A stretch of DNA of 64,000 bases from Tenrec ecaudatus (GCF_050624435.1 NC_134541.1:8136983-8200982); one strand, 5' to 3'. Shown: positions 11,393-21,699, numbered from the stretch's first letter. Notes: generated from the sequence alone by a model not told the origin. A program made the numbers and translations.

Positions 11393-11784
11393 TGTTATTG
11401 TTGACTTGACATTGACTCCACTTCAGCTCGTGGGGATCCTGTTATCTCAGGACTCATCAACAGAGATTTACTCCAGCTAAGTTCATGATTCCAGAAAAAC
11501 ACCGAAATATTCCATATTAACTCACAGCACTGAAGGTACGTTGTGTGAGCAGGAACTTGGAAGGGCAGGACAGCCACCAGAGAACCAATGAAAGTCTCTC
11601 ATCCATCTTGCCAAGCAGGGAGAAGACCATATTAGAATGCTCTCCTTGTCTCCCAAAGCTCCAATTCCCAGGAGTCTTAACCTGAAATCTCGGTGTCTTA
11701 ACATCAAGTCTGTGCCTTCCTTGGGGCGAATATAGGTATCATTAGCCCTACCAAGACTCATAGCATATTGATGGATCTCAAAAA
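11393..11784. other. No gene or recognisable repeat
   Basis: No recognisable feature. Confidence 0.45.
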
Positions 11785-11968
11785 TTCACTGCCATTGAGT
11801 TGATTCTGACTTATCATGACATCTGACTTTTGGATTTCCATGGCTGAGAACTTTAACCCAAGCAGAAAACCTCATCTTGCTACTGTGGATGAGCTGGTTC
11901 AATCAAAGAGTTGACTTCATAGTTAGCAAGCAGCCCAACTCTTAACCCACTGTGCCACCAGGGCTCCT
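11785..11968 (-). repeat. AfroSINE-type SINE, minus strand
   Basis: CACTGCCATTGAGTTGATTC tail, TTTGGATTTCCATGGCTGAG, CAGCCCAACTCTTAACCCAC and head complement TGCCACCAGGGCTCC. Confidence 0.9.
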
Positions 11969-12683
11969 CTACATAATGAGGGCTAGTCCCCCACAAAGAA
12001 GCAAGGAAATAATTACTGAAAGGCGGAGGTCAACATGAGGTAAGGGAATGAATGAAAGACAAGTCCACTACACGACATATCTCCGATGAAGCCCCTTAGG
12101 CACGGGACATTATTTCATTTAAGGACGATCACATTGGGAATAGCAGAGCTAAGAATTAAATTCCCCTTTGTCTGAATCTAAAAATAACTGCTTAACCTCT
12201 AAGTATATAATAATACTATTGACAACATCTGACTATTATTATGACACATCATATATTTTCTGTGAATTGCTGGGGGCAGGGGCGGGAGTGCATTTCAGCT
12301 CACATATGCTGCATACAACGTGACTGATAATATTTGAGTCAAGACTTGAGGTTCATTGTCTCTACCCTTGAATTTGATTAGGGGCGCATTACTGTTCGGA
12401 CAGTACAGCAGTAGCGTATAAAGGAAGCTGTGCTCTGTGATGTCTTAGGCTAGGTCATGCAAAGGCAGGTTCTGCCCAGTCCCTCCTAGTCTTCGGTGTC
12501 CTACGTTGGAACCCAAAGGAAACCTAGTGGGAGAGTCAGTTCAGCAGGGGGCAGAGAGCTGGGTCCGCCATGGCAGTGTCAGAAACCCCAAGCTGGGAGT
12601 TGCACTCCGTCCTGTAGAGTCACTGATTCAGAATCCACTGGAGGGGATTGGGCTGGGTTTCTTTTGGGCTTGGGTAACCCAGG
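11969..12683. other. No gene or recognisable repeat
   Basis: No feature supported. Confidence 0.45.
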
Positions 12684-13098
12684 AGTCTCTGGGTGGTACA
12701 AATGGTTAACATGCTCAGCTGCTAGACAAAAGATCAGGGGTACAAGTCCACTCAAAGATGTCTCAGATAATCTACTTCCCAAAGATCACCAAACCAAGCA
12801 CACTTCCATCCAGCTCACTCTGACTCATAGCCACCATATAGGACAGGGTGAAGCTGCCTCAGTGAGTTTCTGAGACTGTCACTATTTAAGGGAGTAGAAA
12901 GCCACATCTTTCTCCTGTAGAGTGGCTAATGATTTCCAACTGCTGACCTTGTGGTTAGCGGCCCTACGCATAACAACTGGCATAACAACTATGCAACCAG
13001 GGCTCCTTCAAAGATCACAGCCTGTGGGAATTCTCATGGAGTTCAGTGTTATTCTAAAACACACATGGTCTTCACAGGTCAGAGTCAACATCTAGTTT
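12684..13098 (+). repeat. Older SINE (type B), split by a younger SINE
   Basis: Head GTCTCTGGGTGGTACAAATG and TAACATGCTCAGCTGCTAGA up to 12789. The body resumes after 13008 with CAGCCTGTGGGAATTCTCAT and the tail near GGTCAGAGTCAACATC. It belongs to the CCCTGGGTGGTGCAAA-headed subtype, distinct from the GTAGTGGTTA-headed copies. Confidence 0.75.
12790..13008 (-). repeat. AfroSINE-type SINE nested in the older SINE
   Basis: Reverse copy from CTCACTCTGACTCATAGCCA through AGTAGAAAGCCACATCTTTC to ACCAGGGCTCC. The perfect 10-bp direct repeat CAAAGATCAC flanks it at 12780-12789 and 13009-13018 as a target-site duplication. A small internal duplication of CATAACAACT is present near 12969-12990. Confidence 0.92.
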
Positions 13099-13619
13099 GC
13101 TGGTTTCATGTCTTCTTCGGAGCACAGCCACTTTGTCCTGAAGAAGCTCGGGGCCTATATATTCCAGGTCTCAGGTACCGTTTCAACCAACAGCCAGCAT
13201 CAACTCCCAGATGTGCAAAGGAACAAGCTTTCTGACCCCAGCCCCCAGCTCCCAACCACTGAGCCATGCAGGCTGATATTGAATGGAATGCAGACAAGCT
13301 TTCTGCGTTGACACCTACTCAGACTGCAGACTCCAGCACAATAAACATTGTTGTTTATCACCGTGACATCCACATTAACACAGGCACTCCATGCCAAGTG
13401 GCTTTACTCACTCTGAATACTCATCAGAACCCAGAAAGGAGCTTTCTGCATCATCAAAATGCTCTTGAGATGTTTTCTCGATCCCCAAAGATCGCTAGGT
13501 TTCCAGCTTTGATGGATCTACAGTCTTCAAAGTTACTTGTTGCCATGAAATTGTTCTCGGTCATGGCACCCCTATACCGTGATTAGCATATACTATACAT
13601 ACACCACACACCCTAGCTT
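13099..13619. other. No gene or recognisable repeat
   Basis: Several short overlapping open frames on both strands, none recognisable. Confidence 0.45.
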
Positions 13620-13732
13620 TGGAGGCTGGAATCGTTGCAGGAGCAGATCCACAGATCTTTCTCCCCTGGAGCTGCTGGGTGTATCTGACCCCCAATCTTT
13701 GTGCTACATGTTTACCCACGGCACCACTGGCA
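13620..13732 (-). repeat. SINE fragment, minus strand
   Basis: CAGATCTTTCTCCCCTGGAG and CTGCTGGGTGTATCTGACCC, then CACGGCACCACTGGC; 3' third missing. Confidence 0.6.
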
Positions 13733-13772
13733 GTCGGTAACCAGAGGACACACCCACTGCTGTCCAAGTAGA

Positions 13773-13937
13773 TGATAACTCACAGCTACCCCTCTGGACA
13801 AAGCAGAACTGCCCCCACAGACTTTCCTAGGGAGCCATCTTTGCGAAAGTAGACTGACGCATCTTTCTCCGGTGGAGCAGCTGGTGGGTTTCAACCACAA
13901 AATTTTTGATTATTAAACCACTGTACCAGGAGGCGAA
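13773..13937 (-). repeat. SINE, minus strand, degenerate
   Basis: ACTCACAGCTACCCCTCTGG, AGCAGAACTGCCCCCACAGA, GCATCTTTCTCCGGTGGAGC and the worn head ACTGTACCAGGAGGCG. Confidence 0.7.
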
Positions 13938-13959
13938 ATAGGTCTTTCCTCCTCTATAA

Positions 13960-14020
13960 ACTTTTATATATCACTATAGGGTTGCTATAAGTCAACTGTT
14001 GGCAAAGGGTTTGGTTTGGT
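13960..14020 (+). repeat. SINE 3' end, plus strand
   Basis: ACTATAGGGTTGCTATAAGT followed by a GGTTTGGTTTGG tail; body missing. Confidence 0.6.
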
Positions 14021-14325
14021 TTATTACAGCCTTTCTTATCCTGTATTTTTCTTTTGTTGATTACAGTTTGGATTATTTTCACTCAAAAGCACTTTTCAAA
14101 ATAACTAGTTCAATTTTCCTTCTGGGTTCACCATCAAGCATCAAGCCTTGCATCTATCAGCTGCACAAACTGCTAAGTCACATATAACTTATGGGCAGGA
14201 CTCAAACGGAAATCTCCAAAACATAGCAGAAATGAGTGGAACAAAGTACTGGGCAAGAGTATGCTATGGGTCAGACACAGCAGGGTCAAATGCAGCTTTC
14301 ACCTCTTGGCGGCTGTGTGGTCTCA
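14021..14325. other. No gene or recognisable repeat
   Basis: AT-rich single-copy-looking stretch. Confidence 0.4.
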
Positions 14326-14527
14326 ATGGTGTTATCTGGCAGAGAGAGTTACAAGTTGGACGGCTTATCAGTCTCCAGGTCAGCTGTTGAACCCACCACC
14401 CATTCTACTGGAGAAAGAGGAGGCTTTCTACTCCCATGCAGATTTCCAGGTTCTGAAATCAACAAGGGGCAGTTCTTCTTTATCCTGTGGGGTATTATGG
14501 GTAAGAATCTAGTTGGTGGCAGTGAGT
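14326..14527 (+). repeat. AfroSINE-type SINE, plus strand
   Basis: GAGTTACAAGTTGGACGGCT, CCAGGTCAGCTGTTGAACCC, GGAGAAAGAGGAGGCTTTCT and the tail TGGTGGCAGTGAGTT. Confidence 0.85.
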
Positions 14528-14534
14528 TCTGGAG

Positions 14535-14577
14535 ACCTCAGTTTACCCATCTATCAAATGGGATTCAAAACAGAACC
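14535..14577 (+). repeat. MIR fragment
   Basis: CCTCAGTTTACCCATCTATC then AAATGGGATTCAAAACAGAA is a well-conserved MIR stretch lying between two younger SINEs. Confidence 0.75.
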
Positions 14578-14579
14578 TA

Positions 14580-14773
14580 AGGGACCCTGGATAGGGGAAA
14601 ATGACTTGTGATCGGCTTCTGAGCTACGGCTTGGTGGTTTGAAGCCACCTGGGGCTGTGCTGAAGGAAGGCCTGAGAACCAGGTCGGCATAATTGTAGCC
14701 CAGATACCCCTATGGAGCAGTCCTCTTCTGGGATATGTGGGTTTCCATGAGTAAGGAACTGACTTGGTGGCAC
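14580..14773 (+). repeat. SINE (type B), plus strand
   Basis: Head GGGACCCTGGATAGGG, CTTGGTGGTTTGAAGCCACC, ATACCCCTATGGAGCAG and a worn tail GGTTTCCATGAGTAAGGAAC. Confidence 0.7.
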
Positions 14774-14959
14774 CCCAACCCCACCACAACAGTATTTATG
14801 ACATATAAGTTAAGAAGCATTTTCAGTTCTGGGTACACTGTTCAGGTTCTACTGGGGCTGGGGGTGGGGGATGTAACGGATCACTCCCCATGTGGAAGCA
14901 ATGATGTGTGAGTCTCACAGATTTGCTGGGTTCAAAATATGGCCATTTGGAGAATTAAA

Positions 14960-15146
14960 GAGCCCTGGTGGTGTAGTTACAAGTTGGGCTGCTAACTTCA
15001 AGGTCAGCTGTTTAAATCCACCAATCGCGCCAAGGCAGAAACATGAGGCTTTTGGCTTCCCTAAAGATGAAAGCCTTCGACCCCTAAAGGAACAACACTA
15101 CTTTGTCCTGTCGGGTTGCTATGAGTCGGACCCAACCAGCTGACAG
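14960..15146 (+). repeat. AfroSINE-type SINE, plus strand
   Basis: Clear head GAGCCCTGGTGGTGTAGTTA, AAGTTGGGCTGCTAACTTCA, GGTCAGCTGTTTAAATCCAC, tail GGTTGCTATGAGTCGGACCC. Confidence 0.92.
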
Positions 15147-15285
15147 TGGGTATGGGGTGGCACAGAGGGTAAGTGCTTGGCTGCTAATTGAAAAGTCAGT
15201 GATTCAACCACCCCGCCCCGAAGGACTTCACAGAAGAAAGACGTGACAGTGTGCTCCCAGCAAGCTTTACACCTGTAGATCACCA
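15147..15285 (+). repeat. SINE, plus strand, 3'-truncated
   Basis: Directly follows the previous copy: GGGGTGGCACAGAGGGTAAG, TGCTTGGCTGCTAATTGAAA and AGAAGAAAGACGTGACAGTG. Confidence 0.75.
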
Positions 15286-15498
15286 TGAACTTCCCAAGTC
15301 AGCGTTGTGCGTGAAATTACTTACCCTCTTTGTTCTTGCTTTCCTTCTTGAGAAGACTCGTAGCTCCTTTATCCTGGGCTGGTGATGTCCGCACCTGGGG
15401 AAGCATTTCTCAGCCCCCTTTACTGTTAATGGGGTGGTGTGGTTTGTTTCTCTCTCATCAAAGCTATGCTGGTGCCTCCTGGGGGGTGGGGAGAGTAA

Positions 15499-15694
15499 AC
15501 CAATAATTCACTGCTATTGAGTTGATTCAGACTTATAGCAAGCCTGTAGACAAAGCAAACCTACCGTTGTGGGTTTCTGAGAATGTAAATCTTTAGAAGA
15601 GTAGAAAGCTTCATCGTTCCCTGGCAGAGCTGATAGTTTCAAACCGTTGACCTTGTGGTCTGCAACTATGTAACCATGATGACACCAGGACTCC
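15499..15694 (-). repeat. AfroSINE-type SINE, minus strand
   Basis: CACTGCTATTGAGTTGATTC through GTGGGTTTCTGAGAATGTAA and AACCGTTGACCTTGTGGTCT to GACACCAGGACTCCTG. Confidence 0.88.
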
Positions 15695-15969
15695 TGCCTG
15701 GAAAAAGGTACGCTGACGTCTGTTCGGAAAACTATGCTCCCAGGCAAGGATGCAGGATGTGGTTTCACTCATCGCTAAGAGCGACCCTGTGACACAGCTC
15801 CCTCGTTGAGAATGTACCATGATTCTCCAGGAGAAAAAGGCTCTCCTGATAGAGGCCCTCTTCCTTATTTCCTGCAGCTGCTTTGTGCTTGGAGTTCCTC
15901 GGGGAGCAGGCTCTGCGATGGGAAAGAGCATGTGCCGTTTTCAATGATCAGGTGTGCTCTTAGGGCCCA
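15695..15969. other. Unassigned gap between SINEs
   Basis: No recognisable feature. Confidence 0.4.
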
Positions 15970-16142
15970 TAAAGAATCCTGGTCGTGCTGTCGGGTAAGC
16001 ACTGAACTTCTAACCACAAGGTCAGGGCTTCAAACCCACCAGGCACTTTGCAGGAGAAAGACGAGGCTGTCTGCTTGCAAAGATGTACAAAGGCCTGGAA
16101 ATCCTGTAGAGGATCGCTGTGGGTCAGAATCGACCTGCTGGT
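15970..16142 (+). repeat. SINE, plus strand
   Basis: AGAATCCTGGTCGTGCTGTC, AACCACAAGGTCAGGGCTTC, GGAGAAAGACGAGGCTGTCT and GTCAGAATCGACCTGCTGG. Confidence 0.85.
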
Positions 16143-16326
16143 CCTGGATGAGGACCCATGCTTGTTGGAGAAAGGAAAGGAAGCAGGTGAGGCAGAGAGG
16201 GGTGAATGGCTGTGATCCACTGTCAAAGGATGACTCAGCTAATGCCCAGATTGCCCTACAGATGGTCCAGAAGGTCTGAGTTCTGTGTGGCTCCAGGAAT
16301 GCCACCACCAGAAAACTGACTGGAAA
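16143..16326. other. Unassigned gap between SINEs
   Basis: Overlapping open frames of 157 and 159 codons span this gap and the two SINEs on opposite strands; they are composed of SINE sequence and not a gene. Confidence 0.45.
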
Positions 16327-16527
16327 ACCAAACTCACAGCCATCAGTCAACTCTGACTCGCAGAGACCCTGCAGGATAGGGCAGATTGGCTCCGCGTGGG
16401 TTTCCTGGACTGGTCTTGACAGGAGCAGAAAGCCCCGTCTTTCTCCCACGGAACTGCCGATGGTTTCAAACGGCTGACCATGTGTTCGGCAGGCCAGTGC
16501 ATTATCCACTAGTCGACCAAGGTACCT
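16327..16527 (-). repeat. AfroSINE-type SINE, minus strand
   Basis: AACCAAACTCACAGCCATCA, GGAGCAGAAAGCCCCGTCTT, TCTCCCACGGAACTGCCGAT, GGTTTCAAACGGCTGACCAT. CpG retention suggests a relatively young copy. Confidence 0.9.
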
Positions 16528-16561
16528 ACCAACCGAAAAGTGAGCATGAAGCTGAGCTGAG

Positions 16562-16757
16562 GTCAGTCCCGGTGGCCTAGTGGGTGACTCCTTAGGCTTC
16601 TAACCTCTACACCAGCGGATCAAACCCACCTGCTGCCCCGCACAGAAAGATGAGGTTTTCCGGTCCTGTAAAGTTTTGTAGCCGTTTGAATACATTGAGG
16701 CAGCTCCACCCTGTCTTATAGGGTAGCCGTGAGTCAGAATTGGCTCAGAGGCCATGA
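16562..16757 (+). repeat. SINE, plus strand
   Basis: CAGTCCCGGTGGCCTAGTGG, CACAGAAAGATGAGGTTTTC, CCACCCTGTCTTATAGGGTA and GCCGTGAGTCAGAATTGGCT. The microsatellite at 16787 follows its tail. Confidence 0.88.
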
Positions 16758-16786
16758 GGTATTTTCCTTCCTCCCTTATTTATTTG

Positions 16787-16910
16787 TTCGTTCGTTCGTT
16801 CGTTCATTCATTCATTCATTCATTCATTCGTTCGTTCGTTCGTTCGTTCGTTCATTCATTCATTCATTCATTCATTCATTCATTCATTCATTCATTCATT
16901 CATTCATTCA
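16787..16910 (+). repeat. Compound (TTCG)/(TTCA) microsatellite
   Basis: Blocks in order: TTCG x4 (16787-16802), TTCA x6 (16803-16826), TTCG x6 (16827-16850), TTCA x15 (16851-16910). The long open frames with a repeating Ser-Phe-Ile-His peptide here are translations of the array. Confidence 0.97.
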
Positions 16911-17744
16911 TTCTAGAACTTAACAGAGCTGACATCTCTCTGAAGCTTCAGGCCAGCTGCATCCAGTCCTCTTTTCCCGCAGCAGGAACCACTGATGGGA
17001 TTCAGCCAGTTCACACTGGTTTGGCGGAATTGTTACTTAATTTTTGTTGCCTTCGGCCAGCAGTTGTTAAAATAGCAGTTGAGATCAAGGTTCTCTCTAA
17101 GGTGGGCGGCAGGGCAGCCACCGGTGTGTAAGCCACCCACGCACCTTCCTTACTCTTTTTAACATGTGCCTCTTCAGGGTTCTCATTTAAGTGTTATCTG
17201 TATTAAACAATAAATGACTTTTTGGTAAATCTTTTTTTTTCAAGACTTCAAGCAGTCATTAGGCCAGCAAAGCAGTTGTTAAATTATTTAAATCCCACCA
17301 TTGGTGGGCTCTGAGCAGATACCTAGCACTCCTGACCATTGAAATGTGAATCTGGAGGTGTTGCTGCCATCTTGAATGAGGCGGCAAAAAAAAAAAAAAA
17401 AAAGTTGATGACCAGATGTTAAACTTGTGCAGAGATAAAGGGTCTTGGGACATTATGGTGTCTTTTCACCAACCCGTTAGCTGAATTTTCCTTCTTTCTG
17501 AACTTTCTCCTACTGAGATTCTTATGTAATAAATAATGCCTACTTGCTTAAAGCACTGTACATATAACTTTCATATATTAACACTCTCAGTTTTCCCCCA
17601 AAGCATGTAAAACAACTAAAAGAAAATTATGAATGTGCTTGCCACTTTTTTCAATTTATTGGGCAAGATACATGCCTTGTTTTTCCTCTTGCAGAGAAGT
17701 GTTTAAGTAGATGTTAATAGGCCATTAGTAATATTTATTTTTAC
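16911..17744. other. No gene; AT-rich with a short A-run
   Basis: Contains an oligo-A run at about 17385-17402 with no recognisable retroelement 5' of it. Otherwise unassigned. Confidence 0.45.
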
Positions 17745-17955
17745 TTCTCAGAGAAGCCCGCCCTGACTCCCAGTCCCCAAAGATCCCTTCCTGTTGTCAT
17801 GGTTCAGTAGCACTCAGCGTGTACCAGATTCCCTTGCAGTATAGGGATATCACCTTCACTGCCTGATTGCATGCGTTCAGTCTTGTGTCCTCCAATTGTT
17901 TCAGCCCGGTCTTCTCTTCAGCTCTCTGATGGTAAGCCATTTGAGAATGGAATTT
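17745..17955 (+). repeat. L2 LINE 3' end fragment
   Basis: CTCAGAGAAGCCCGCCCTGA followed, after the usual variable spacer, by CTCTGATGGTAAGCCATTTG AGAATGG matches the order of the L2 3' UTR on the plus strand. Confidence 0.65.
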
Positions 17956-18168
17956 GCATGATCACTTACAGTTGTCCTCTCTGTTAGACTGTGAGCAATA
18001 CAGCACACGTATTCGAGTTTGTCAGGGTCACTACGAGTTTGGTTTGGGGCTGATGAGAGCGGAAGGTCCAAGTGGTAGTTTTGCAAACAAGTTTACGGTG
18101 GGAGTCCACTCCATTTCGAGTCTTCACATCCACTCAGCCTCCACTGAGTTCTCTCTGACTTTAACCAG

Positions 18169-18665
18169 GGTGATAGCTTTGTACTCTGTTGTCAATTTGA
18201 GGATGAAGAGTGAAGGGGTGGAGTTTGGCCTGTCAATCAGGTCACAGCTTGATGACCTCATTTGGAGGCACTAAGGAGATAAATAGCTCACTGGAGGCAG
18301 GACACAGACTCAGTCCCTGAGAGACAGTCCTGTGGAGAAGACACACAGAAAGAGGCTCATGGAGCCAGAGAAACCACGTGGAGACCCCTGCCAGCACTGA
18401 GATGCTTATAACGCCACTGAGTCCACAAGACTCCCCATCCACTGGCCTGTGATCTTCCTGCATTCGGTGTCATACCATGTGTTTCATGAGTCTGAAGAGG
18501 ACTTTATACATTGGTATCAGACAAATGGGCTAATATCGGACTTACGGACTTTATCTGGACTGGGCTGGGATGTTTTATTAATGTTCAATTGCTCTTTATA
18601 TAAAACTTTCTTTTACCCGTGTGAGTGTCTATGAATTTGTTTCTCTAGTCAACCCAGGACAGCAC
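18169..18665 (+). mobile_element. Solo LTR-like element, copy 1
   Basis: Shares its whole length with the elements at 26130 and 29820: TGTTGTCAATTTGAGGATGA, GGCCTGTCAATCAGGTCACA, TGATGACCTCATTTGGAGGC, GGCCTGTGATCTTCCTGCAT, TTATCTGGACTGGGCTGGGA and the end AATTTGTTTCTCTAGTCAAC. AACCAG occurs on both sides (18163-18168, 18666-18671) as a plausible short duplication. About 500 bp, TG-start and CA-like end suggest an LTR of ERVL/MaLR type. No internal viral genes are present; the exact family is not known to me. Confidence 0.75.
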
Positions 18666-18671
18666 AACCAG

Positions 18672-19913
18672 CACAGTAAACACTTTGCCTTCCGGCAGAT
18701 TGTATTTGAAAGGGAATTTCTTCCATTCCCCTTTGGGAAGGGGAATTGCCTGGGGGAGCGCAGTTTCGCTCTCAGGGCTTTGCTGGGGACATTGGGTTCC
18801 CAGGTCCTCAGATTCAGGATTTTTACCTTTAGCCAGGAGGTGGTGGGAGGGGGTGGGCAACCAACCCTGTCATATTCTCTAAACTGTGTGACTGTCTCCA
18901 TTACGGTCCTTTTCCATCTTCCATAGTTCTGCCTGCGCCAGGAATGACCTTGCTGCCAATCAAGATTTTGTAACGAATTCCCTTTGTTTTCTATGTTTTG
19001 TAACAGCACGCTCTGAGTCCTTGGGACACCAGGTAGGCCTCATGTTGAAGGTCGCTTTCATTCATGAGTTCTTTACCTGGTCTTTGTCCTGAGTAAGACA
19101 TGATAAAGGCTTCTCTACACAATGCATTTGAATTCAAGGTGTCCAACCCCCCACAACAGGCAAATGAAAAGGATTGACAGACACTTGTGGAACAGAAGCT
19201 GATTTCTGGGCGGTCCACAGTAATGTGAGAAGCTTTTAAAGTCCTCAGTCTCATAAGAAGCAGAACCGATGGTCCAGAAAGTAAGATGGCTTCATTTCTT
19301 TGCCGAGAACTTTTCTTTCACAGCAGCCAGCTGTCCTTTCAGTACACCGTCTTTCTCCCTCAACACACCACATCTGTCCTCAATGGAAAGCGAGACACCG
19401 TTGATAAAACTCATATCCTGGCAAAATAGCCACATGGCAGCCGAAAACCGTATACCCTGGCTTGTCGTGCATTCTTTCCAAAAATCAGGACTTTTTTAAA
19501 ATGCCACGGGACGTGGGAAAAATTATTAAAAATCGGGATTCTGGGCACCTTAATGATCTGCTCTGTTTGAAATGCCCTCTGAGAGCAGGAAGAAATCAAG
19601 AGCCCAGCACCGACGTGCTCCATCAAGGAACAGTGCAGGGTCCATGTCAGTGATAAGTAATGCACAGGCAACAGGCAGCAGTAGGCAGAGGAGCCCGCTC
19701 ATCCATCTGCAGAGAGGACCGTCCATCTCTGAGGGTCCAAGGATGCAGTGCAGCCAAGACCTGCAGCTAGAGTGGTGTCCTAGGTCTACCTCTTCCCACC
19801 TGTTCCCTTCAAGTACACCTGAAAACTCCTCCCTCCTCTACCCCACTGCTCCCGAGGGTCCTAAATGAGGAAGGCAGAAGGAGGAAAGGACACACACTTG
19901 CCGGCAGGGGCCA
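18672..19913. other. No gene or recognisable repeat
   Basis: Single-copy-looking. The 126-codon minus-strand and 101-codon plus-strand frames overlap each other at 18621-19009 and match nothing I recognise. Confidence 0.45.
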
Positions 19914-19992
19914 CCCAGTGCCTGGGAGCCTCCAGCTGGTGATGTTAGGATCGCCCAGTGCCTGGGAGCCTCCAGCTGGTGATGTTAGGATC
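19914..19992 (+). repeat. 40-bp tandem duplication
   Basis: CCCAGTGCCTGGGAGCCTCC and the following 20 bases occur twice at a 40-bp period (19914-19953 and 19954-19992), with no mismatch in the shared 39 bp. Confidence 0.95.
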
Positions 19993-20099
19993 TGATGGCT
20001 GTAGCTCACAGATTTTTTTTTTCATCAAAATTTGACCCCTTCACATGCTGATTCAAGAAGTGCCTCTTCTGTGGATTCTGGTGACCCTACATAGACACA

Positions 20100-20300
20100 C
20101 AGGAGCCCTGGGAATCACTGGGTAAACAAGGAACTGCTCCCGAATGGTCATGCGGTTCAAACTCACCAGCTGCTCTGTGGGAGAGCAATGAGGCTGGCTG
20201 CTCTCCTCAAAAGAGATTCACGATTCAGAAACTATGAGGAAACTATGCTCTGTCGTACGGGGTCGTTACAAGTCACAATTGACTTCATGGCAATGTTGGG
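20100..20300 (+). repeat. SINE, plus strand
   Basis: AGGAGCCCTGGGAATCACTG, TGGTCATGCGGTTCAAACTC, ACCAGCTGCTCTGTGGGAGA, then a worn tail GTCACAATTGACTTCATGGC. Confidence 0.82.
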
Positions 20301-20679
20301 ATCCGTTTGGTGCGGGTTATGTAAACGCACACTCACAAAACCATCCATGTGTCTTTCCAAGGGAACACAGGGCTCTGCTGGCAGGTTCCAAATCGAGAAT
20401 AGGGACCTTTTCACTGAACTACCCTCCCTGCCCCGCCCCACCCCACCCCCACCTATCTGAAAAGAAGTCTAGGAAGAAAGCTTCTTAGAAACCGTGAAGG
20501 CCAGACTTTGTCACGCACACCAGGACATGTCAGCTGTAATGACCAGTCCCTGGAGCAGAACATCTTGTTGGTAAAGTAAAAGAACAGCAAACAGAGGACA
20601 GCTTTTGATGAGCTAGATTGCCACTGGGGTGACCCAAAGGGCTCAGGCACAGCAGGTGTGCAGGAGACACAGGGCCGGG
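20301..20679. other. No gene; short C-rich run
   Basis: C-rich stretch near 20428-20455, otherwise unassigned. Confidence 0.4.
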
Positions 20680-20740
20680 TCCTGTTTGGTTTCCTTGTAC
20701 TCGGGGTTGCTATGAGTTGGAACGGATTCCACTGCATGAC
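20680..20740 (+). repeat. SINE 3' end, plus strand
   Basis: CTCGGGGTTGCTATGAGTTG and GAACGGATTCCACTGCATGA. Confidence 0.65.
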
Positions 20741-20929
20741 AGTAACAATAGCTACGTCTCTAATTGCTTTTCCTTTGAAGAGTCACATTCCTCAAGACAA
20801 GCCCCATCACCCTACCAGGTTGTTGCTTCCTCAATATGCTAACCACAACCTTCGGAGAGGGGCAGAGGGTACATAGGGTTTAACATTTAGCATCTATGAG
20901 AAGACATTCTAAAACACAACCAAAGCAAA

Positions 20930-21105
20930 TGCACTGTCACCGAATCGATTCTGACTCATAACCAGGTAGAACTGTCCCTGGGGGTTTCTGAGAGTGTAAC
21001 TCATATGGGAGTAGAAAACCCCATCTTTCTCCCGAGGAGCAGCTGGTGGTTTCAAACTGTGCAGTTAGCAACCCAACTAGTCACCACTACGCCACCAGAG
21101 CTCCT
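20930..21105 (-). repeat. AfroSINE-type SINE, minus strand
   Basis: CACCGAATCGATTCTGACTC, GGGGGTTTCTGAGAGTGTAA, GGGAGTAGAAAACCCCATCT and head complement CTACGCCACCAGAGCTCC. Confidence 0.92.
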
Positions 21106-21435
21106 TTTAAAAGATGACAGTACTCCTTAATTTCTTCCTTTCACTCCTGCTGAATTTCTTCATCCGTCTCATACAATTCTTAAAAGCCCGTTTATCAATC
21201 TCAACGTGTCCATTGTATTTGCCCTAGTTTCAAAGAAAAACAGTACTTGAAAGCAGTGGTGCTCTGCTAAGTATTTACTGGGAGGGGGGTGGCTTGAACC
21301 CAAGAGAGAAAGGACAAGGAGGACACATAGAGGATGTGCAGTGGAGGAGCTGGCTCCAGTCCACAGGTGACACAGTGCGGTGGGTCCTCACGCATCCTAT
21401 CTTTTCGGACAAACTGAAGCAGCATCACCATGTCG
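21106..21435. other. No gene or recognisable repeat
   Basis: No recognisable feature. Confidence 0.4.
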
Positions 21436-21610
21436 TGGTGAAGCAGGCCTGGTGATGCTTTGGATTAAGCATTGGCCACCATGCTCAAGGTCATCCATTT
21501 AAAGCCATCAGCTACTGAGGCTGTCTGCTCCCATAAAGATTTACCATCTTAGAAACCGTAGGCAGGGTTGCTATGAGTCAGAATCAACTCTATCGCAATC
21601 AACTTGGTTG
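21436..21610 (+). repeat. SINE, plus strand
   Basis: GGCCTGGTGATGCTTTGGAT, GTCTGCTCCCATAAAGATTT, GGGTTGCTATGAGTCAGAAT. Confidence 0.82.
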
Positions 21611-21699
21611 GCTATAGCTTGGGGAGAAGAATGGGGGCAATGGACATCATCCATTGGCATTTTTGTTTGTTTTCTACTATTTTCTGTGTGTCCCTCAAG

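Noticed and set aside
14960-15146. tRNA gene candidates
   Set aside because: The tRNA-like promoter boxes belong to tRNA-derived SINEs; no cloverleaf with an intact anticodon arm was found.
16030-16509. 159-codon minus-strand and 157-codon plus-strand overlapping frames
   Set aside because: Both are largely SINE sequence and overlap on opposite strands; SINEs of this region are low in stop codons in some frames.
16729-17131. Long open frames with a repeating Ser-Phe-Ile-His peptide
   Set aside because: They are translations of the TTCG/TTCA microsatellite, open only because the 4-bp unit lacks stops.
18621-19009. Overlapping 126- and 101-codon frames as a possible gene
   Set aside because: Opposite-strand shadows of each other without a domain or splice signal, next to an LTR end.
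19914-19992. Possible CRISPR-like repeat
   Set aside because: Only two adjacent copies with no spacers, in a mammalian genome; a simple tandem duplication.
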